This document shows positions 31,020-33,772 of a stretch of 33,772 nt of DNA, piece after piece. Numbering within the stretch: the first letter of the stretch is position 1; each line of letters starts with the position of its first letter. The stretch is from NCBI GenBank assembly GCA_900317935.1, contig ONIU01000054.1, positions 1 to 33,772 of the forward strand, written 5' to 3'. This DNA comes from an uncultured bacterium (lineage in GTDB: Bacteria; Muiribacteriota; Ozemobacteria; Ozemobacterales; Ozemobacteraceae). The notes beneath the pieces are model-generated. The model saw nothing but the letters and a program-made list of their open reading frames with translations. It did not search any database and was not told the DNA's origin. The translations under genes were made by a program, and so were the position numbers.

Positions 31020-31051
31020 CGTCATTGTGAGCCTCCGAGAGAGGCGTGGCA
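31020..31051. repeat. REP-like dispersed palindrome, copy 3
   Basis: CGTCATTGTGAGCCTC-CGAGA-GAGGCGTGGCA, in minus orientation very close to 554-586. It lies in the 5' leader of the XRE gene of module 2, and module 1 lacks it. Confidence 0.65.
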
Positions 31052-31126
31052 CTCCATTATTTCAAATAAAATTATAGATAAATCAATTTTATTTGATAAT
31101 TTATAGATATATTGTTATAATTTTAA

Positions 31127-31440
31127 TTGCCTAAATATGACAAAAGCCTCACATCTAAGTGAAGCTCTTATAATATTTAGCAACAGACAATTTATAGCCG
31201 GTATTTCGCTTCGTTCCTGCAAGAATTACAGCGAAATACCTAAACAAATCTAAGTGATAAGCACATAGTTTTGTTATGTACATATAATAACAAACTTTTG
31301 TGCATTTTTCACCTAGCAAAATTTTTTTATTCAATTTTGGAGTATTAGATGACCAATGCAATATTAAAATTCAATCTAATTATATAAATCCACTATAACA
31401 ATCCTCGCAAAACCGCTCGGTATAATACCGAGTAAGGTTT
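31127..31440 (-). ncRNA. Candidate structured RNA / conserved noncoding element, copy 2
   Basis: About 314 bases aligned with 9972-10286, with roughly 22 differences, most in the part near 31320-31420. All main stems are kept: AAAACC..GGTTTT with CTCGGTA/TACCGAG, the 11-bp GGTATTTCGCT stem, and the final AGCTTCAC/GTGAGGCT hairpin. In the outer closing stem an A replaces G, which leaves a G-U pair only if the minus strand is the RNA. The minus-strand ORF of 68 codons crossing it is broken in copy 1. Similarity extends weakly about 45 bases further right (CCATAGGTAAAAATGA). Confidence 0.55.
31240..31305 (-). CDS. Possible 21-residue leader peptide inside conserved element, copy 2
   Basis: Same as 10085-10150 with Asp13 changed to Thr by a two-base change. 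AGGTGA ribosome site; TAG stop at the base of the 11-bp hairpin. Confidence 0.35.
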   Translation of the reverse strand: MHKSLLLYVHNKTMCLSLRFV

Positions 31441-31485
31441 TACATTTACAAACTATGCTTTCAATCCTTTCCATAGGTAAAAATG

Positions 31486-31510
31486 AAATGTCTTTTTAGA
31501 AAAGACATTT
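31486..31510. promoter_or_regulatory. 25-base palindrome in the promoter region of the membrane-protein operon
   Basis: AAATGTCTTTT-TAG-AAAAGACATTT, perfect 11-bp arms, ending 16 bases before a TATAAT (31527-31532) and so overlapping the -35 position. Candidate operator, possibly for the XRE protein of module 2. Module 1 has no such palindrome at this position. Confidence 0.45.
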
Positions 31511-31569
31511 AGAAATAAAAAGCTACTATAATTAAAAAATCACAATCTTAAAATTAAAAGGATGGTTTT

Positions 31570-32250
31570 ATGGAAGAAGATTTTAAAAATAGAACTAAAA
31601 TGAAGAACAACAGTTTACTTCGTATTGTTTTTGGAGTTTCGATAGGAGTCTTTATTGCTAATATTATCACTTTCTTTGCTATATATGCTTTTGCAAATCT
31701 ATATTTTCCTAGTATTATAACAATTTTCACTCAAGCAAAAGATATGGCTAACGAAATAAAAATTAAACTATCTAAACAAGATGATGAACTTCTTGAAGAA
31801 TACAAAAAAATTGAAAAAGAAATTAATGATGAAAAATCAGACAAAAATGATTTGGTATGGAAGCTAATAGGAAATGATATAGTTCCTGGACTAGTAGTTG
31901 TTAAAGCTATTGGAGATGCAGCAGAGTTAGCATTTTTACCAAAATCATCATATTATAAAAAAAAGATTAAGGAAATATTAGAAGCAAAACAAAAGGAAAA
32001 AGAATTATGTAAAAAAGCTTGTTTTGATTATCAAAATGCCTTAACAGAAGCTATAAAAAAATATGAGGCTACAGGTGTTTCATTTCCTAAAGAGAATGAT
32101 TCAATAACAAATTCCGAATTAGATTTATTAGTAAAAAAAGGTTATTTAAAAACTTCAATTAATAAACCTAAATCTAATTGTAGTTACACTTTATATAGAA
32201 ATTGGAACAAATCGTTTTATATAACCTGTAAAGAGCATGGTCGCAAATAA
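31570..32250 (+). CDS. Membrane-anchored coiled-coil protein with C-terminal CSY...CxxHG motif
   Basis: 226 residues, family not recognised. One membrane span near residues 17-42 (LLRIVFGVSIGVFIANIITFFAIYAF in pieces), then a charged helical, probably coiled-coil stretch (DELLEEYKKIEKEINDE), a short hydrophobic region (IVPGLVVVKAIGDAAELAF), a second Lys/Glu-rich helix, and a C-terminal GYLKTSINKPKSNCSY...CKEHGRK. This end resembles the loop of the protein at 2029 and the C-terminus of some pseudopilins, but there is no prepilin-type leader. AAAGGA ribosome site. First of three genes in one direction (gaps 63 and 43 bases). Follows the XRE/noncoding module 2 as cargo. Confidence 0.68.
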   Translation: MEEDFKNRTKMKNNSLLRIVFGVSIGVFIANIITFFAIYAFANLYFPSIITIFTQAKDMANEIKIKLSKQDDELLEEYKKIEKEINDEKSDKNDLVWKLIGNDIVPGLVVVKAIGDAAELAFLPKSSYYKKKIKEILEAKQKEKELCKKACFDYQNALTEAIKKYEATGVSFPKENDSITNSELDLLVKKGYLKTSINKPKSNCSYTLYRNWNKSFYITCKEHGRK

Positions 32251-32313
32251 CTTTTTTCTTTATATTCACTAATTGATAAATAAAAACTATTTATTATTGA
32301 AGGGAAAATTATT

Positions 32314-32898
32314 ATGCTTATAAAACTATTAATTTCTTTTTTGTTTGTATTTTTTTCAAATTCGCTAGTTTTTGCAATTAAGCCTTGTAATGGATTGGCA
32401 GGGTATAAACTAGGTGAAAAACTTAATGTTGAAAATGCAAAATTCTATAATGAGTCTTATGATTTAAGGTATTATGAAGTTAATATAATAAAGCCTTTTA
32501 TGGATTTTAATAAATGCATAGTAGGCATTACCCCAAATACTTATCTTATAGCTTCTATAAAATTAGAAGCAGAACCTCAAAAAGAAGAAAAAGGTAAACA
32601 GTTTTTTGAAAATATTAAAGGGGTTCTTGAATCTCACTATGAAATTTCAAAAATAGATAAAAACGATGATCCTGGAGTTTTTGTTTCAGATATAACTTAT
32701 GAGTTTCCAAATAATAGGATTATGTGTGTGAAAAAAGTCGAGCCGTTGTTTTCTTCTTATATAAATGTCAAACTAGAAGTTCAAGATAAGAATCTTCTAA
32801 AGTTGGGTATAAATGAAACGAAGAAAAATAAAGAAGAAGCTATAGAAAAAGCTAAACAAGAAGCTATAAAAAATACAGATACTTCTGGTTTAGAGTGA
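32314..32898 (+). CDS. Exported protein of unknown function
   Basis: 194 residues. Clear signal peptide (LIKLLISFLFVFFSNSLVFA, probable cleavage before IKPC). The mature part begins NGLAGYKLGEKL, a pattern common in small secreted proteins that sense or compare profiles, with three Cys residues and an EAIEKAKQEAIKNTD charged helical end. GAAGGG ribosome site. Middle gene of the operon after 31570. I do not recognise a catalytic motif. Confidence 0.68.
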   Translation: MLIKLLISFLFVFFSNSLVFAIKPCNGLAGYKLGEKLNVENAKFYNESYDLRYYEVNIIKPFMDFNKCIVGITPNTYLIASIKLEAEPQKEEKGKQFFENIKGVLESHYEISKIDKNDDPGVFVSDITYEFPNNRIMCVKKVEPLFSSYINVKLEVQDKNLLKLGINETKKNKEEAIEKAKQEAIKNTDTSGLE

Positions 32899-32941
32899 TT
32901 ATTTTCTTAAATAAAATTTTGATTTAAGGGGAATAAATAAA

Positions 32942-33202
32942 ATGAAAGATTTTATTTTAAAAGCAGGTGATTCTTCAATAAGTTTTAGTGCAATAATTAT
33001 GTTGATTTTGGTTATTGTTGTAAGTCTCCTTTTGTGCAGCTATTATTCCGTTTTATATGGAATACTTTTCTTGGTGATGGGCCTAGGAGCTTTAATAGAA
33101 TTTTTTTATTTCCTTTTCGTAGTAGTGGATATTCGTGAACAACTAAAGACTATATCGGATAATACACGTATATGCTATGAAAAAATGACTTTACTCAAAT
33201 AA
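32942..33202 (+). CDS. Small membrane protein of unknown function
   Basis: 86 residues. Two adjoining hydrophobic segments (ISFSAIIMLILVIVVSLLLC and YGILFLVMGLGALIEFFYF in pieces, about residues 14-60), then a short cytoplasmic tail (DIREQLKTISDNTRICYEKM). Strong AAGGGGA ribosome site. Last gene of the operon; no known family. Possible roles such as holin-like or scaffold cannot be told apart. Confidence 0.62.
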   Translation: MKDFILKAGDSSISFSAIIMLILVIVVSLLLCSYYSVLYGILFLVMGLGALIEFFYFLFVVVDIREQLKTISDNTRICYEKMTLLK

Positions 33203-33238
33203 TTATAATTTAGAAAGAATACTGATTAGGTATTTTTT

Positions 33239-33392
33239 ATGCAAGTAAAAGAATATAAGAGAACTTGTAAAAAATATGGAAAATATTGAAGCTTTTAATA
33301 AATATGGTTTCATCAAAGGCTTACTTAAAACAATAGACAGGTTGAGACGTTGTAATTCAAAAAATACTGACAGTTGTATCGATTTCCCATAA
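33239..33392 (+). pseudogene. Probable decayed zinc-ribbon-type gene
   Basis: ATG at 33239, with TTAGG upstream, opens MQVKEYKRTCKKYGKY and stops. This resembles the start of zinc-ribbon proteins (EYKRxCKxCGKxW), with one Cys and the Trp lost. In another frame a fragment reads LLKTIDRLRRCNSKNTD, like the second zinc knuckle (DRLKKCPxCGS). A strong terminator follows. Confidence 0.4.
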
Positions 33393-33417
33393 TGAAAATA
33401 TGATATTAACTCTCTCA

Positions 33418-33460
33418 AACTGCTTGAAATCATAAAGATTTCAGGCGGTTTTCATTTTTT
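33418..33460 (+). terminator. Intrinsic terminator
   Basis: 14-bp stem AACTGCTTGAAATC / GATTTCAGGCGGTT (two G-U pairs valid only for plus-strand RNA), loop ATAAA, then TTTTC and a T-run. Confidence 0.85.
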
Positions 33461-33462
33461 AT

Positions 33463-33545
33463 GGATTGCCACGTCTACGCAAAGCTATTGCTTTGCTCCC
33501 CCTTCAGTCTCGCTAAAGCTCGCCAGCTTCCCCGCAAAGCGGGGC
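33463..33545. repeat. REP-like dispersed repeat, copy 4, with adjoining hairpins
   Basis: GATTGCCACG as in copy 2, then hairpin GCAAAGC-TATT-GCTTTGC and, further on, CCCCGC-AAA-GCGGGG. The right end CACAATGACG of other copies is absent. Followed at 33592-33614 by the 23-base repeat also present at 23181. Confidence 0.5.
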
Positions 33546-33675
33546 AGCATCTTTAAGAAGAAAACTCAAGGAGAGGCTTTAGGACAATATTACAACAAAA
33601 ACTAACTACAATAAAAACAAAAAAAAGGTAAATTTCCCTCTGATTTTCCGAATAGTCTTTGACATTTATGAATTT

Positions 33676-33711
33676 TTTGGCTAAAATGGAGTTGACTCCA
33701 ATTTAGCCAAA
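33676..33711. repeat. 36-base palindrome before the ATPase start
   Basis: TTTGGCTAAA-A-TGGAGT-TG-ACTCCA-A-TTTAGCCAAA with paired A-A mismatches. It ends 11 bases before the ATG at 33723, the same arrangement as the hairpin before the ATPase at 29327. TTGACT inside it and TATATT (33714-33719) resemble a promoter, but the ATG follows too closely for a normal leader. Confidence 0.65.
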
Positions 33712-33722
33712 GATATATTAAA

Positions 33723-33772
33723 ATGTATTTAAAAAGACATATAGAAAATATTTTAAAGAAAGCAGAAAAACA
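33723..33772 (+). CDS. 5' end of a second AAA/DUF4143-type ATPase (truncated by window end)
   Basis: The frame from the ATG at 33723 reads MYLKRHIENILKKAEK to the last base. MYxKRHIE is a typical start of DUF4143-type ATPases, in which a Walker A motif follows after about 10 more residues. Only 16 codons are visible, so the call rests on this start and on the palindrome directly upstream. Confidence 0.55.
   Translation, partial: MYLKRHIENILKKAEK

Noticed and set aside
31155..31361. 68-codon minus-strand ORF in conserved element copy 2
   Set aside because: The aligned copy 1 has stops and indels in that frame although the DNA is highly conserved, so the ORF is not what is conserved.
33692..33719. 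Promoter TTGACT-N16-TATATT for the ATPase at 33723
   Set aside because: The start codon would lie before the expected transcription start, and the -35 is part of the palindrome; not called as a promoter.

Overview
AT-rich window from an anaerobic bacterium with a Gram-negative-type envelope. The anaerobe call rests on hydroxylamine reductase (Hcp), a 4Fe-4S ferredoxin, flavodoxins, an iron-type alcohol dehydrogenase, an Fe-S old-yellow-enzyme reductase and a family II pyrophosphatase. The envelope call rests on an RND-type adaptor lipoprotein and other lipoprotein or signal-peptide proteins. Rpn/YhgA-like nucleases, DUF4143-type ATPases, formylglycine-generating-enzyme-like proteins and many palindromic intergenic repeats fit a host-associated lineage such as Elusimicrobiota or a spirochaete. 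That lineage guess is an inference and is not proven here.

Layout. 1-6300: end of a pyrophosphatase gene, an orphan efflux adaptor, a membrane protein of unknown function, a MATE exporter, an MBL hydrolase, an NTF2-like protein and a TetR regulator. 6300-7900: TetR-box-driven hexapeptide acyltransferase and SDR oxidoreductase. 7900-14800: accessory region with an intact Rpn-like nuclease and several decaying copies, an XRE regulator beside a ~315-bp conserved noncoding element, an Mrr-like restriction endonuclease, an FGE-like lipoprotein, a small element with terminal inverted repeats and many hairpins, and a HicA-HicB toxin-antitoxin pair. 14800-23000: redox cluster with a LysR regulator, aldo/keto reductase, NTF2-like protein, Fe-alcohol dehydrogenase, OYE/dienoyl-CoA-reductase-like flavoenzyme, second acyltransferase, second SDR and flavodoxin. 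23200-29100: FGE-like protein, Crp/Fnr regulator, hcp, flavodoxin, L-lactate dehydrogenase and ferredoxin. 29200-33772: DUF4143-type ATPase, a second XRE plus noncoding-element module followed by a three-gene membrane/secreted operon, a decayed zinc-ribbon gene, and the first codons of another ATPase.

How the genes work together. Three small regulons can be read from repeated operators. A 34-bp interrupted palindrome lies between the tetR gene and the first acyltransferase-SDR operon and again before the Fe-ADH operon. An ~80-bp box between lysR and the aldo/keto reductase recurs before the second SDR and, shorter, before the flavodoxin. An identical 16-bp palindrome lies at about -41.5 of both hcp and the ferredoxin gene, next to the Crp/Fnr gene. 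Together they suggest electrophile/carbonyl reduction plus nitrosative-stress defence.

Most novel candidate: the twice-occurring module of a small XRE regulator and a ~315-bp noncoding element, about 93% identical between copies, with different cargo genes on the other side. Base-pair wobbles favour a structured minus-strand RNA, and a 21-codon ORF with a good ribosome-binding site lies inside it.
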